From positions 1-50,461 of the forward strand of contig JAFTPN010000061.1 in assembly GCA_017463245.1 (NCBI GenBank): 50,461 nt of DNA, written 5' to 3'. The position numbers were made by a program, and so were the translations under genes. The stretch comes from Clostridia bacterium. GTDB lineage: Bacteria > Bacillota > Clostridia > Christensenellales > Aristaeellaceae. The notes beneath the pieces were generated by a model. It had not been told where the DNA came from and ran no database searches. It saw nothing but the letters and a program-made list of their open reading frames with translations. Shown piece by piece: positions 31,127-39,564 of this stretch (position 1 is its first letter; the number at the start of each line of letters is the position of its first letter).

Positions 31127-31684
31127 TCACTCTTCGTATACTGCCCGGCTGCCGCCGATGAAGGGCAGGCGGCTGTAGGCCATGACCAGATTGGCGTGAC
31201 CGATCTTGTCTACATCAATGCGCAGGGGCACGGCCACGGGGCGGATGTGCATGCCCACCAGGGTGTCGCCAATGTCGATGGCGGCGTCGGCCTGCACGTT
31301 CACGGCCAGGGCAGGCTGCTCCAGCAGCTTCCAGGCAGCGGAGGGCACGCTGCCGCCCGCCTTGGGCTGGGGGATCGCCCGCACCTGGGTGAGGCGGTTC
31401 TCCTTCAGCACCCGCTGCTCCATCACAATGCCGCGGTTCAGGTGTTCGCAGCATTGGAAGGCCGCATCCAGCTGATGCTTGCGGCAGGCCGCCAGCATGG
31501 CCTGGGCAATGACCCCGCCCAGCTCCGGCACGCTGCCCTTGCCAATGCGGGCGCCCGCCACCTCGCTGGTGGAGCAGCCCAGCACGATGAGCCCACCGGG
31601 GGCGATCTGTCCGGCCTCCACCAGGGCATCCACGGCTTTTTCCAGCACGGAGGTGATCTCCTGCTGCAACGCTTCTTCAATCAT
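31127..31684 (-). CDS. UPF0340 / TIGR01440 family protein (YwlG-like)
   Basis: 185 residues from ATG 31684. Matches the YwlG family by GGLIVLGCSTSEVAGARIGK, GSVPELGGVIAQAMLAAC, CCEHLNRGIVMEQRVL, and PLRIDVDKIGHANLVMAYSR with IGGSRAVYEE. The family is widespread in Bacillota and highly conserved, but its biochemical role is not established; in Bacillus ywlG lies near glyA and upp. No membrane segment. It is 12 bases downstream of the DUF2974 gene, in the same transcript. Its stop codon abuts the first hairpin of a family A repeat. Confidence 0.93.
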   Translation of the reverse strand: MIEEALQQEITSVLEKAVDALVEAGQIAPGGLIVLGCSTSEVAGARIGKGSVPELGGVIAQAMLAACRKHQLDAAFQCCEHLNRGIVMEQRVLKENRLTQVRAIPQPKAGGSVPSAAWKLLEQPALAVNVQADAAIDIGDTLVGMHIRPVAVPLRIDVDKIGHANLVMAYSRLPFIGGSRAVYEE

Positions 31685-31696
31685 GGTCGTTCCTCC

Positions 31697-32818
31697 TCAT
31701 TCGTCTGTCGCATCGGCACGGTTCAATAGCGCCAGGGGGCGCTGGAGCAGCCGCTCCCACAGGTTGGTGGTGCCGATGCGTATAAACTGCGCCACAAGGC
31801 GTATCAGCATCTTTTTGGTTTCCCCGTCCAGGGTCAGGCCTGCAATGACCATGGCCGCCGCCGAGCGGAACTTTTCGTCCATGATCTGCTGCAGGGTGGT
31901 GGCTCCAGTGGCCTCCAAAATGGAGAACACCGCATCCACAAAGGCCTCGCGCTGCTGGGGTGTGCAGCTTTCCAGCCATTCGTGCAGAGTCTCGTCCATG
32001 AGCTGGCTGGAGGCATCCACCTGCTGCACTTCTTCAAAGCGGGGGCCTTCCAGCTGCCAGGTGAAGGGATCGTGCTGCAAAAGGCTGATGGCCTTGGCGC
32101 GCACCACGGTGTATTCCGGGTGATAGCCCAGCAGCAGCCCCACCACCGAGGACTGGGGGATGTAGGAGCGGATCAGCGGGTGAATGCGCTCATAGCCGGG
32201 CGTGGACAGGATTTCCTTGCTCAGGCCGGGGCCATCAAAGGAGTACACACCCTGCAAAAGCTGCTGAGCCTCAGCTGAGGCATGGGCAGCGGCGAACACC
32301 GCCAGGTTCCCGCCCTTGCTGTGGCCGCCCAGATAAATGCCCTTAGGGCGGCGCAGGGCAATGCGTTCCAGGTAGGTCAGCGCCTCCTGCTGGGCAGGCA
32401 CGGCGCTGTCGTAAGCCATGGCGAAGTCCTCCCGCCAGCCCACCAGGGTGCTGTCCGTGCCGCGGTAGGCAATAAAGCAGGTACCATCAGGCAGGTCAAG
32501 GGTCATGGCGGCAAACTGCATCTCCCGCGCAGGATCCCACACCTCCACGGCATCGTGCACCAGCAAACCGCCGAAGCGCAGCGTCTGCGCCAGTTCGCCT
32601 TCCAAATCACGGCAGCGGCTGAAGAACTGGAAGTCCTTCACATCCTCCCGCATCCGGGCAGAAAGCGAGCGCAGCGCCACACCCTCCGCGCCTGCGGCCG
32701 TTTCGCCAAAGGAACAGTAGGCCAGCGCAGCCATGAGCAGGCTGTCCACCTCGTTCCAGGGGACGCAGGCCAGGGGCAGATCGCCCCGCCAGGTGAGGTA
32801 GTCAAGCATATTGGGCAT
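31697..32818 (-). CDS. DUF2974 (Mbeg1-like) alpha/beta hydrolase
   Basis: 373 residues from ATG 32818, chosen because GGAGGTG lies five bases ahead; an upstream in-frame start would bury that site. Starts MPNMLDYLTWRGDLPLACVP, the typical opening of this family. A lipase-like core is visible: FIAYRGTDSTLVGWRED, the nucleophile elbow GGHSKGG with Ser167, and a following helix NLAVFAAAHA. A later VYSFDGPGL strand probably carries the acid. Mbeg1/DUF2974 proteins are thought to be esterases or lipases; the substrate is unknown. No signal peptide. First gene of a pair with UPF0340. The upstream gap carries repeats rather than an obvious promoter. Confidence 0.88.
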   Translation of the reverse strand: MPNMLDYLTWRGDLPLACVPWNEVDSLLMAALAYCSFGETAAGAEGVALRSLSARMREDVKDFQFFSRCRDLEGELAQTLRFGGLLVHDAVEVWDPAREMQFAAMTLDLPDGTCFIAYRGTDSTLVGWREDFAMAYDSAVPAQQEALTYLERIALRRPKGIYLGGHSKGGNLAVFAAAHASAEAQQLLQGVYSFDGPGLSKEILSTPGYERIHPLIRSYIPQSSVVGLLLGYHPEYTVVRAKAISLLQHDPFTWQLEGPRFEEVQQVDASSQLMDETLHEWLESCTPQQREAFVDAVFSILEATGATTLQQIMDEKFRSAAAMVIAGLTLDGETKKMLIRLVAQFIRIGTTNLWERLLQRPLALLNRADATDE

Positions 32819-33037
32819 GGAAACACCTCCATACGGCACAGTATGCGGGAAGGGAATTAGAACTTAGAAATTAGAAATTAGAAATTATTAATTGAGAGTG
32901 TGGCTCCCAATCCCTCCGTCAGCCCAAAGGGCTGACACCTCCCTTTACACAAGGGAGGCTCAACCCCTCAGTCCCTTCGGGACAGCTCCCCTACAAAGGG
33001 GAGCCTTAGTTACTTCCCCTGCGTCGCGGCGCAACCG
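32819..33037. other. Non-coding gap with AT-rich tandem repeat and two family C-type repeats
   Basis: No credible gene. 32860-32885 holds three to four near copies of TTAGAAA. A family C repeat lies at 32909-32959, and a diverged form at 32961-33006 (GTCCC / GGGAC, then GCTCCCCT / AGGGGAGC). The family B repeat begins at about 33038. Confidence 0.7.
32909..32959 (-). repeat. Repeat family C, copy 2
   Basis: GTCAGCCC / GGGCTGAC with loop AAA, then CCTCCCTT / AAGGGAGG with spacer TACAC. Same order and orientation relative to family B as the copy near degV. Confidence 0.8.
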
Positions 33038-33178
33038 TATTTGCGCCGTGACCCCTGCTCGGAGACCACCCAGCACCGCCCTCCCCGAATGGGAGTCCAG
33101 AGGGCCGAACGGCCCTTTGGCGGGTTGTCAGGGCAGCGCCCTGACCGGGAGTGCAGAGGGCAGAGCCCTCTGCCCCCG
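33038..33178 (-). repeat. Repeat family B, copy 2, directly after the ftsK stop
   Basis: Read from ftsK: GCAGAGGGC / GCCCTCTGC, then GTCAGGGC / GCCCTGAC, then CCAAAGGGCC / GGCCCTCTGG (one mismatch), then the conserved CCCATTCGGGG region. Starts at the base after the ftsK stop codon. Confidence 0.85.
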
Positions 33179-36061
33179 TCACTCATCAAGCTCGTTGTTT
33201 TCCTTCATGCGCTCGAATTCTTCGCGGGTGATGAGGCAGATGCGGGGCTTGGCGCCGTCTTTGGCGGAGACGATGCCGCGCTTTTCCATTTCGTCAACCA
33301 GGCGGCCTGCGCGGGCGTAGCCGACCTTCAGGCGGCGCTGGAGGAGGGAGGTGGAGACCTGTCCGTCCTGGACGGCCATTTCGATGCACTGCGCCAGGAG
33401 CGAGGAATCGCTGTTGGGATCGTCGGCAGATTCCGTGCTGTCCACCATGGGGAAGCCGCCGTTCTCGTGCTCCAGCTGATCCAGCTGCTCGATGATGTTG
33501 GGATCGTATTCCGCTTCGCAGTTCTCGCGAATGAAATCGGTGACGCGGTTGACCTCGTTATCCGACATGAAGCAGCCCTGCACACGCACGGGAGTGAAGG
33601 CGCCGGTGGGCAGGTAGAGCATATCGCCCCAGCCCAGCAGCTGCTCGGCACCCACGCGGTCGAGGATGGTGCGGCTGTCGATAAAGCTGGACACCTTGAA
33701 GGCGATGCGGCTGGGAATGTTGGCCTTGATGAGGCCGGTGATCACGTCCACCGAGGGACGCTGGGTGGCCACCACCAGGTGGATGCCCGCAGCACGCGCC
33801 AGCTGCGCCAGGCGGCAGATGTGATCTTCCACGTCGCGCTTGCAGGTCATCATCAGATCAGCCAGCTCGTCGATGATGATCACGATGCGGGGCATGAACT
33901 CCTCGCCGTCCTCCAGCTTGGCGTTGTAGCCGTCAATGGCGCGCACGCCCTTCACCTGGAACTTCTTGTAGCGATCCATCATCTCCGCCACCGCCCAGGC
34001 CAGCGCGCCGGAGGCCTTGTGGGGATCGGACACCACGGGGATCAGCAGGTGGGGAATGCCGTTGTAGCATTGCAGCTCCACCACCTTGGGATCCACCAGG
34101 ATCATGCGCACCTCACGGGGCGAGCAGCGGTAGAGCAGGGAGTTGATCATGGTGTTGATGCACACCGACTTACCGGAACCCGTGGCGCCGGCAATGAGCA
34201 GGTGGGGCATACGCGCCAGGTCGCACACGATGGGCGTGCCGGCGATGTCCTTGCCCAGCGCCACCACCAGGGGCGACTTGGCCTCCTGCATGGGCTGGCT
34301 TTCCAGCACCTCGCGGAGGGTCACGGTGGAGACCTTGTTGTTGGGCACTTCCACGCCGATGAGGGAGGTGCCGGGGATGGGCGCCTCGATACGCACGGAC
34401 TTCACCGCCATGTCCATGGCGATGTTCTTGCCCAGGTCGGTGACCTTGGTGACCTTGATGCCCGCCGCCAGCTCCAATTCGAACCGGGAAATAGCGGGGC
34501 CGTGGGTCACGTGGCGCACCTTGGCAGGCACCTTGAAGGACTGCAGGGTCTCTTCCAGGCGCTGGGAGCGGATGCTGTCTTCCTCCGGGCTGACGCCAGC
34601 CATGGGTTCGGCGGGCTTGAGCAGATTCATGCCGGGGAACACATAGGGCGGGGGCAGCTCCATTTCCACCTGCTCGCCCTGGGGAGCATTCTTGCGGGGC
34701 GGGAGCTTCAGCTCAGGCTGCCAGGCATCCTTGGGCGGCTCCTGCTGCAGCTTGGGCGCGACCACCGCTGCGGCATTGTCCACGGGGGCATCCTCCCAGG
34801 GCGGGGTCTCCGACCAGGAGGGCTTGGGCTGCTGCTTTTTCTTCACGGGACGGGCAGGCTGGTAGTCCTCCACCGGCTCCTCGCTGCGCCAGGAGGCGGT
34901 GCGCTGGGGCTGGGTGTTCTCCCGCCAGGTCTGGCCGGTACTCCGGGCAGGCTTGACCACAGGTTCCTCGTAGAATTCCTCCACGGGTTCCTCCGCCACA
35001 GGCTCTGCAACCTGCGCCTTGCGCCCGCCAAAGATGCCGGTGCGCTTGGGTTCCTCCGGCGCATAGGCGGGCTCCTCCGCCTGCTTTTTGCGGCCGAAGA
35101 TCTTCGACTTGCGCTCGGCTTCCTCCGGCTTGACCTGATAGGCAGGCTGCTCGTAGGCGGCGTATTCTTCCTCGGTGGGCTGGAAACCGACCTGCACCGG
35201 GGCTTTCTTCACTTGCTGGCGGGGCGGCTGCTGCACACTCTGGCGCATCTGCCGCTGCTGCTGGATGGGCATCTGCTGCACGGGCTGCTGGTAGGCCCCC
35301 TGGGGGACGTAGGCATCCCAGCCGTCGCCCTGCTGCACCGGGGGCAAGGCACGCTGCGCCGCTATTTCCTGCTGGCGCTGCTGCCACATCATCTCCTGCT
35401 GGCGCTGGTGCTGATCCTCCTGCGCCTGGTATGCCCTGCGCTGCTCCTGCTTTTCCTTCACCTGGCCGAAGATCTTCCTGAAGTCCAGCCGGATCATGAA
35501 CAGGAAGGCCACCACCGCCAGCAGCACCCCGATGATGCCGCCGCCAATGGCGCCCAGCACCTTCCACAGCGGCCAGGCCAGCAGCATGCCGAACAGGCCG
35601 CCGCTCAAGCCCTTGGAGGCGCCCAGCTCGTAGGCACGGGCAAGGTAGAGATCATAAGCGCCGGGGGTGGAAGACCGGGACTGGTTGCTGGTGTACAGGT
35701 AGTCCATCAGGGAGCCCGTGCTGGTGCGGGTGAACAGGGTGATGGTGGCCAGCAAAAGGAAATACACCACGGCAAAGAGCGCATAGGCACGGATGGGTGC
35801 CTTGCGCTGGGTGGACATGATCACCAGAATGCCGCCCCAGATAGGCAGCACCGGCAGCACAATGGCCAGGCCGCCCGCCAGACCATGGCACACCTGACGC
35901 ATCCCGGCAAACACATCGCCGGAAAGGTTCACCGCCACGGCCAGGAAGATCATCACGCCCAGCGCAATCAGCACCAGGCCACCCACCAGATGCAGCGCCA
36001 TGCTGTCTGCCGAGTAGGCCGGTGCCTTGCGGGGTTTGTTGTTTTTGCTTTTCTGCGCCAT
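33179..36061 (-). CDS. ftsK: FtsK/SpoIIIE-family DNA translocase
   Basis: 960 residues from ATG 36061 (GGAGG seven bases ahead). Membrane-anchored ATPase that pumps DNA through the septum in division or sporulation. Four N-terminal membrane segments (about 20-190) are followed by a Gln/Pro/Glu-rich linker (about 205-470) and the motor. Walker A is GATGSGKS (Lys631) and Walker B IVIIIDELADLMM (Asp731/Glu732). The C-terminal gamma winged helix, which reads KOPS/SRS-type sequences, is clear: VSTSLLQRRLKVGYARAGRL and VDEMEKRGIVS. The linker is unusually rich in Gln and in GRKKQ/GRKAQ-like pieces. FtsK and SpoIIIE cannot be separated from sequence alone. It follows a secreted-protein gene by 23 bases, and a family B repeat begins at its stop. 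Confidence 0.95.
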   Translation of the reverse strand: MAQKSKNNKPRKAPAYSADSMALHLVGGLVLIALGVMIFLAVAVNLSGDVFAGMRQVCHGLAGGLAIVLPVLPIWGGILVIMSTQRKAPIRAYALFAVVYFLLLATITLFTRTSTGSLMDYLYTSNQSRSSTPGAYDLYLARAYELGASKGLSGGLFGMLLAWPLWKVLGAIGGGIIGVLLAVVAFLFMIRLDFRKIFGQVKEKQEQRRAYQAQEDQHQRQQEMMWQQRQQEIAAQRALPPVQQGDGWDAYVPQGAYQQPVQQMPIQQQRQMRQSVQQPPRQQVKKAPVQVGFQPTEEEYAAYEQPAYQVKPEEAERKSKIFGRKKQAEEPAYAPEEPKRTGIFGGRKAQVAEPVAEEPVEEFYEEPVVKPARSTGQTWRENTQPQRTASWRSEEPVEDYQPARPVKKKQQPKPSWSETPPWEDAPVDNAAAVVAPKLQQEPPKDAWQPELKLPPRKNAPQGEQVEMELPPPYVFPGMNLLKPAEPMAGVSPEEDSIRSQRLEETLQSFKVPAKVRHVTHGPAISRFELELAAGIKVTKVTDLGKNIAMDMAVKSVRIEAPIPGTSLIGVEVPNNKVSTVTLREVLESQPMQEAKSPLVVALGKDIAGTPIVCDLARMPHLLIAGATGSGKSVCINTMINSLLYRCSPREVRMILVDPKVVELQCYNGIPHLLIPVVSDPHKASGALAWAVAEMMDRYKKFQVKGVRAIDGYNAKLEDGEEFMPRIVIIIDELADLMMTCKRDVEDHICRLAQLARAAGIHLVVATQRPSVDVITGLIKANIPSRIAFKVSSFIDSRTILDRVGAEQLLGWGDMLYLPTGAFTPVRVQGCFMSDNEVNRVTDFIRENCEAEYDPNIIEQLDQLEHENGGFPMVDSTESADDPNSDSSLLAQCIEMAVQDGQVSTSLLQRRLKVGYARAGRLVDEMEKRGIVSAKDGAKPRICLITREEFERMKENNELDE

Positions 36062-36084
36062 GATGATCCTCCATACATTTCAAG

Positions 36085-37230
36085 TTAACGGATGCTGATA
36101 AACAGGCTTACCAGATCCCCATCATCGTTGGCATGGAGCCGCAGCTGCACGCCGTCGTAATTGTAATAATCGCTGTAGCCGGGCAGGATGCGGTTGCTTT
36201 CCGCCTTCACATCGTCCACCTCCACGGTGGCGTCCGGCTCGCCCAGTACGCTGCGCCATTCGGCCTGGGTGGTCACATCGGTCATCAGGCCATACAGGTT
36301 CACCTGATCCACGCGGATGCCCTGGATCACGCTCTGCTCCCAGCTGTCCGTCAGGCTGTCGGTGAGCAGATACACGCCGCGGAAGGCACCGTCCTCCAGC
36401 TGCATCATGCGGCCATTCTCATACAGATCCGGATCCATCAGCAGGCGATAGGCATCCACCGCCTCCTGCACCGACCCGCCCAGCTTCACCGGGATGCCCG
36501 GCAGCTGGCCGCTTTCCACCGCTGTGCGGATGGCCTCGGCGCTGGATTCATCCAGGGTGACCATCCTCTCCGCGCCAATGCGGTGCAGGATCGTCCCCTC
36601 GCCCAGCTTCAGGTATTCCAGCATTTCAGCCCAGCGGAAGCTTACCGTGCCTGCCCTGTCGCTGAGGGTGGAGAGCTGCTCCATGGGGTAATACAGCGTC
36701 AGCCCCATCTCGCTGATCCCGAAGGTCTCCGGCAGGGGCGTCAATTGACTGTTGCGCAAATGGGCGCTGAGCAGCGGCGCAATGCCCCACTCCAACTGCT
36801 CCTCCAGCGCCAGGCGAGCAGCCTCAGCATCCACAAAGATATCCTCAAAGGTAATGGCTTCCCCGGTGGTCAGGTCAATGTTGGCGGTATACCACACCTG
36901 GGTCGCCCGATCGTTTTCCACAGGGCCGGTGGCCAGGACGGTCACGCTGAGTACATCGCCCATCAGCTGATGGGTGAAATCCACCTGCAGGGGCGCAGCG
37001 CTTTGCATGGTCAGCGCCAGGCGGGTCAGCAGCGTTTCCGCGCCGGTGGACGTGCGCAGGGCGGCGTTCACCTTCTCCTGCACGGTCGCGTCCTCCATAC
37101 CCTCCACCTGGGGATAATACACATACCCCTCGCCCAGCATCAGACCCTGACGGGTCACGGTGGTCTCGGCGCAAGCGGAGGTCAGCGCCAGCATACACAC
37201 CAGGAAGCACACAAAAAATCTCTTCATCAT
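36085..37230 (-). CDS. Secreted protein, possible DUF3298/RsiV-like domain
   Basis: 381 residues from ATG 37230 (GGAGG six bases ahead; ATG 37227 also possible). An export signal at 1-22 ends ACA-ET, a good signal peptidase I site. The N-terminal half resembles the deacetylase-associated DUF4163/DUF3298 pair seen in RsiV-type proteins. It reads YVYYPQVEGMEDATVQEKVN, then DFTHQLMGDVLSVTVLATGP and WYTANIDLTTGEAITFEDIF. The C-terminal part (about 250-380) looks like a separate beta domain with a Gly-rich NYDGVQLRLHANDDG end. The function is unknown; DUF3298 proteins may bind glycan or lysozyme-like ligands. It is first gene of a transcript that continues into ftsK. Confident as a secreted protein, tentative on domain. 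Confidence 0.72.
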   Translation of the reverse strand: MMKRFFVCFLVCMLALTSACAETTVTRQGLMLGEGYVYYPQVEGMEDATVQEKVNAALRTSTGAETLLTRLALTMQSAAPLQVDFTHQLMGDVLSVTVLATGPVENDRATQVWYTANIDLTTGEAITFEDIFVDAEAARLALEEQLEWGIAPLLSAHLRNSQLTPLPETFGISEMGLTLYYPMEQLSTLSDRAGTVSFRWAEMLEYLKLGEGTILHRIGAERMVTLDESSAEAIRTAVESGQLPGIPVKLGGSVQEAVDAYRLLMDPDLYENGRMMQLEDGAFRGVYLLTDSLTDSWEQSVIQGIRVDQVNLYGLMTDVTTQAEWRSVLGEPDATVEVDDVKAESNRILPGYSDYYNYDGVQLRLHANDDGDLVSLFISIR

Positions 37231-37250
37231 AGTCGTCCTCCGGAAAGATT

Positions 37251-37279
37251 ATTGTACAACAAATAACGAATCTTCGCAA
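37251..37279 (-). promoter_or_regulatory. Promoter of the secreted protein-ftsK operon
   Basis: Minus strand: TTGCGA (37274-37279), 17-base spacer, TACAAT (37251-37256), about 20 bases before the start codon. Confidence 0.65.
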
Positions 37280-37317
37280 GTTTTCCTTCCCCAAAGCGGC
37301 TTTACCAGCTGGATTCC

Positions 37318-37346
37318 TTGCAATCCTTCGTGTTTTCTATTATAAT
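37318..37346 (+). promoter_or_regulatory. Promoter of the M16 peptidase gene
   Basis: TTGCAA (37318-37323), 17-base spacer, TATAAT (37341-37346), 34 bases before the start codon. Confidence 0.78.
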
Positions 37347-37380
37347 GAATAAAACCGTTACAACCGAGGAGGCTACCCCT

Positions 37381-38667
37381 ATGTCCGCCATGCAAGAATA
37401 TCATCTGCCCAACGGTATGACCCTGCTGTGCAGCCGCCAGCCCCACCTCCATGCCATGGAGTTCGGCCTGTATTTCAAGGGCGGCACCCTGTATGAAAAC
37501 AAGCAGAATCAGGGCATTTGCCACCTGCTGGAGCATTTGTGCTTCCGCAGCCTTGGCGGCTTGGAGGCCGAGGGCATCAACCGCCTCATGGCGCGCTTTG
37601 GCGCGGAGCTGGATGGCGCCACCTATCCCGAGGGCGTGGTGTTCCGCCTCAAGACCCATCCCCGCTTCTTCGACGAGGTACTCGACCTTTACCTGCGCTT
37701 CTTTGCCGATGTGGCCTGGACGCAGCAGCAGATCGACGCCGAAAAGCAGGTGGTGCTCCGCCAGCTGGAGCAGGAGGACTGCGACTTTGACGAGGAGGTC
37801 AGCCGCCGCTACCGCAAGACGGCCGCCGGTGCCTTTTCCCTGATGGGCACGGTGCAGTCCATCCAGGACATGAGCGCCGCCACCATCCGCCGCTGGCAGC
37901 GCCTGCTGTTCCAGCCGCAAAACGCCTGCCTGTGCCTCACCGGCAATTTCTCCGAGGGCATGGAGCGCGCCCTGGTGGAAGCCTTCTCCGAACTGAAAAA
38001 CAATTTTGACGAGCCGCCCTTTGCCCAGACCGTCCCCCTGGGCTTCTGCATGCGGGATAGCCGCAGCGACTTCATCATGGACGAGGAAGGCGGCCAGGCC
38101 AAGGTGCATCTGGCCTTCGACCTGGACGAGGATCGGGTCTTCCCCCTCACGGGCGAGGTGCTGAACGCCTTCACCGCCGGCAACAGCGATTCCCTGCTCT
38201 TCCAGAAGCTCCGCGAGGAAATGGCGCTGGTGGCGGAGATCGACTCCACCATGGAGGAAATGGGCATGTTCCGCCGCCTGGTGATCCGCTATGACGTGCG
38301 CCAGGAATGCCTCGTCGCCAGCCTGCGCAAGGTGTTTGAGCTGCTGCACCGCCTGCAGATGTATGTGCGCCCCATCCGCCTCACCCAGACCCGCATGCAG
38401 TTCACCGACAACCTGGTTTTCTACCAGGACGACGTGTCCGGCATGAACGACCTGCTGGGCTGGGCATGGATGGCCGACGACCTCTCCCGCGCCGACCTGG
38501 ACGCCCAGGCACAGATGTACGACGACCTGACCTGCGAGGATCTGCTGGACGCCGCCCAGTCCGTTTTCCGACCGGAAAACCTGACCATCTCCATCCAGCG
38601 CGACCCCGCCCAGACCCCCAAAAACCTGAAACCCCTGCTGATGGACCTGCGTAACACGCTGGCTTAA
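37381..38667 (+). CDS. M16-family (insulinase/processing-protease type) zinc metallopeptidase
   Basis: 428 residues from ATG 37381, eight bases after GAGGAGG. The inverted zinc motif HLLEH (48-52) is intact, with Glu51 as the catalytic base. The likely third ligand is Glu130 in EKQVVLRQLEQE, about the usual distance away. YHLPNGMTLLCSRQPHLHAM is the standard N-terminal strand. The length fits one complete M16A/M16C half-enzyme (two lobes), which would act as a dimer or with a non-catalytic partner. No second M16 gene is adjacent, although paired genes are usual. No signal peptide, so cytoplasmic, like YmfH/YmxG-type proteins. A family B repeat begins at the stop codon. Confidence 0.93.
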   Translation: MSAMQEYHLPNGMTLLCSRQPHLHAMEFGLYFKGGTLYENKQNQGICHLLEHLCFRSLGGLEAEGINRLMARFGAELDGATYPEGVVFRLKTHPRFFDEVLDLYLRFFADVAWTQQQIDAEKQVVLRQLEQEDCDFDEEVSRRYRKTAAGAFSLMGTVQSIQDMSAATIRRWQRLLFQPQNACLCLTGNFSEGMERALVEAFSELKNNFDEPPFAQTVPLGFCMRDSRSDFIMDEEGGQAKVHLAFDLDEDRVFPLTGEVLNAFTAGNSDSLLFQKLREEMALVAEIDSTMEEMGMFRRLVIRYDVRQECLVASLRKVFELLHRLQMYVRPIRLTQTRMQFTDNLVFYQDDVSGMNDLLGWAWMADDLSRADLDAQAQMYDDLTCEDLLDAAQSVFRPENLTISIQRDPAQTPKNLKPLLMDLRNTLA

Positions 38668-38772
38668 GGGCGCTGCCCTTAGGGATCCCGGTCAGGGCGC
38701 TGCCCTGACAACCCGCCAGAGGGCGCTGCCCTCTGGACTCCCGCGAAGGGCCCTTCGGCCCTTTCGAAACCC
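38665..38772 (+). repeat. Repeat family B, copy 3, incorporating the M16 stop codon
   Basis: The first hairpin TAAGGGC / GCCCTTA (loop GCT) includes the TAA stop itself. It is followed by GTCAGGGC / GCCCTGAC, CCAGAGGGC / GCCCTCTGG, and GAAGGGCC / GGCCCTTTC around CTTC. Same order and orientation relative to the upstream gene as the degV and ftsK copies. Confidence 0.85.
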
Positions 38773-38796
38773 GTTTTTTTGGCCGAAAGGTGTTAT

Positions 38797-39564
38797 ATGC
38801 CCGAGAATGTTTATGAGATTGTTTCGCTGGGAATGCGGTACTGGTTCGCGTTTCTGGGCTTGCTGATCGTGTGGCGCGCCTTCAGCTGGCTGCGGAAGGA
38901 TCGCCGTGCCAAGCACCGCCGCCTCAAGCACCTGCCCGATGCAGGCATGATCGGCGAAATGGTGGTGCTGCAAGGCTCCGACGAGCTGCCCGAGGGCACG
39001 GTGATCCCCGTTCCCCGCGCCGGGGTGCTGGGCTTTGTGCGCACCTGCGATGTGGTGGTGCCGGTGGATGGCGTGGCTGCCCGCCATGTGGACTTTGTGT
39101 TCCAGGATGGCAAGGGGCTGCTGCTCTTTCCCTTGCACAAGCAGCGCTGCATTGTGGATGATACCGAATTGACCCATCGCAGCAAAACCAAAAAGTTCCC
39201 CATGTGCCACGGCTCCCGGCTGCAGGTCGGCGATGCCGTGCTTCGCTTGCGCCTCTTTGCCGGACTGGACACGGAGTACCGCCCCACCTATGCCCCCTAT
39301 CAGCCCGAACAGTCCTGGTGGCCGGAGCAGTACCCGGAGGAAAACCAGCCTGCCCCCTGGCAGAATAGCCCCTATGTGTATCAGCAGCCCGCCAACCCCT
39401 GGCAGCAGGAGGAGCAGCCCTTTTACGAGGAGCAGCCCCAGGAGGAATCCTGGCTGAACCCGCCCGTCTATCAGCCCTGGCAGCCCCCGCAGCAGCAGGA
39501 TGTGTTCCCGCCTGCCCAGCCCCGCCAGCAGACCCGCAGAAGGAGGCGCTACCATGAGGAATGA
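38797..39564 (+). CDS. Membrane-anchored FHA-like domain protein with Gln/Pro-rich tail
   Basis: 255 residues from ATG 38797 (AAAGG upstream). One membrane segment (about 9-25), a basic stretch, then a forkhead-associated fold at about 65-165. It reads VPRAGVLGFVRTCDVVVPVD, GVAARHVDFVFQDGKGLLLF, and KFPMCHGSRLQVGDAVLRLR. The pattern of G-x-x-R and A-A-R-H corresponds to the phosphothreonine-binding GR...SRxH of FHA domains, but the Arg/Ser pair is altered, so binding may be weakened. The C-terminal 85 residues are Pro/Gln/Trp-rich and disordered. It overlaps the FtsW/RodA gene by 11 bases and is followed by a PBP, the FHA-RodA-PBP order known from actinobacteria and Clostridia. It probably links kinase signalling to wall synthesis (inference). 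Confidence 0.8.
   Translation: MPENVYEIVSLGMRYWFAFLGLLIVWRAFSWLRKDRRAKHRRLKHLPDAGMIGEMVVLQGSDELPEGTVIPVPRAGVLGFVRTCDVVVPVDGVAARHVDFVFQDGKGLLLFPLHKQRCIVDDTELTHRSKTKKFPMCHGSRLQVGDAVLRLRLFAGLDTEYRPTYAPYQPEQSWWPEQYPEENQPAPWQNSPYVYQQPANPWQQEEQPFYEEQPQEESWLNPPVYQPWQPPQQQDVFPPAQPRQQTRRRRRYHEE

Noticed and set aside
33041-36088. 1015-residue plus-strand frame opposite ftsK
   Set aside because: Antisense shadow; Leu/His/Gly-rich translation without motifs.
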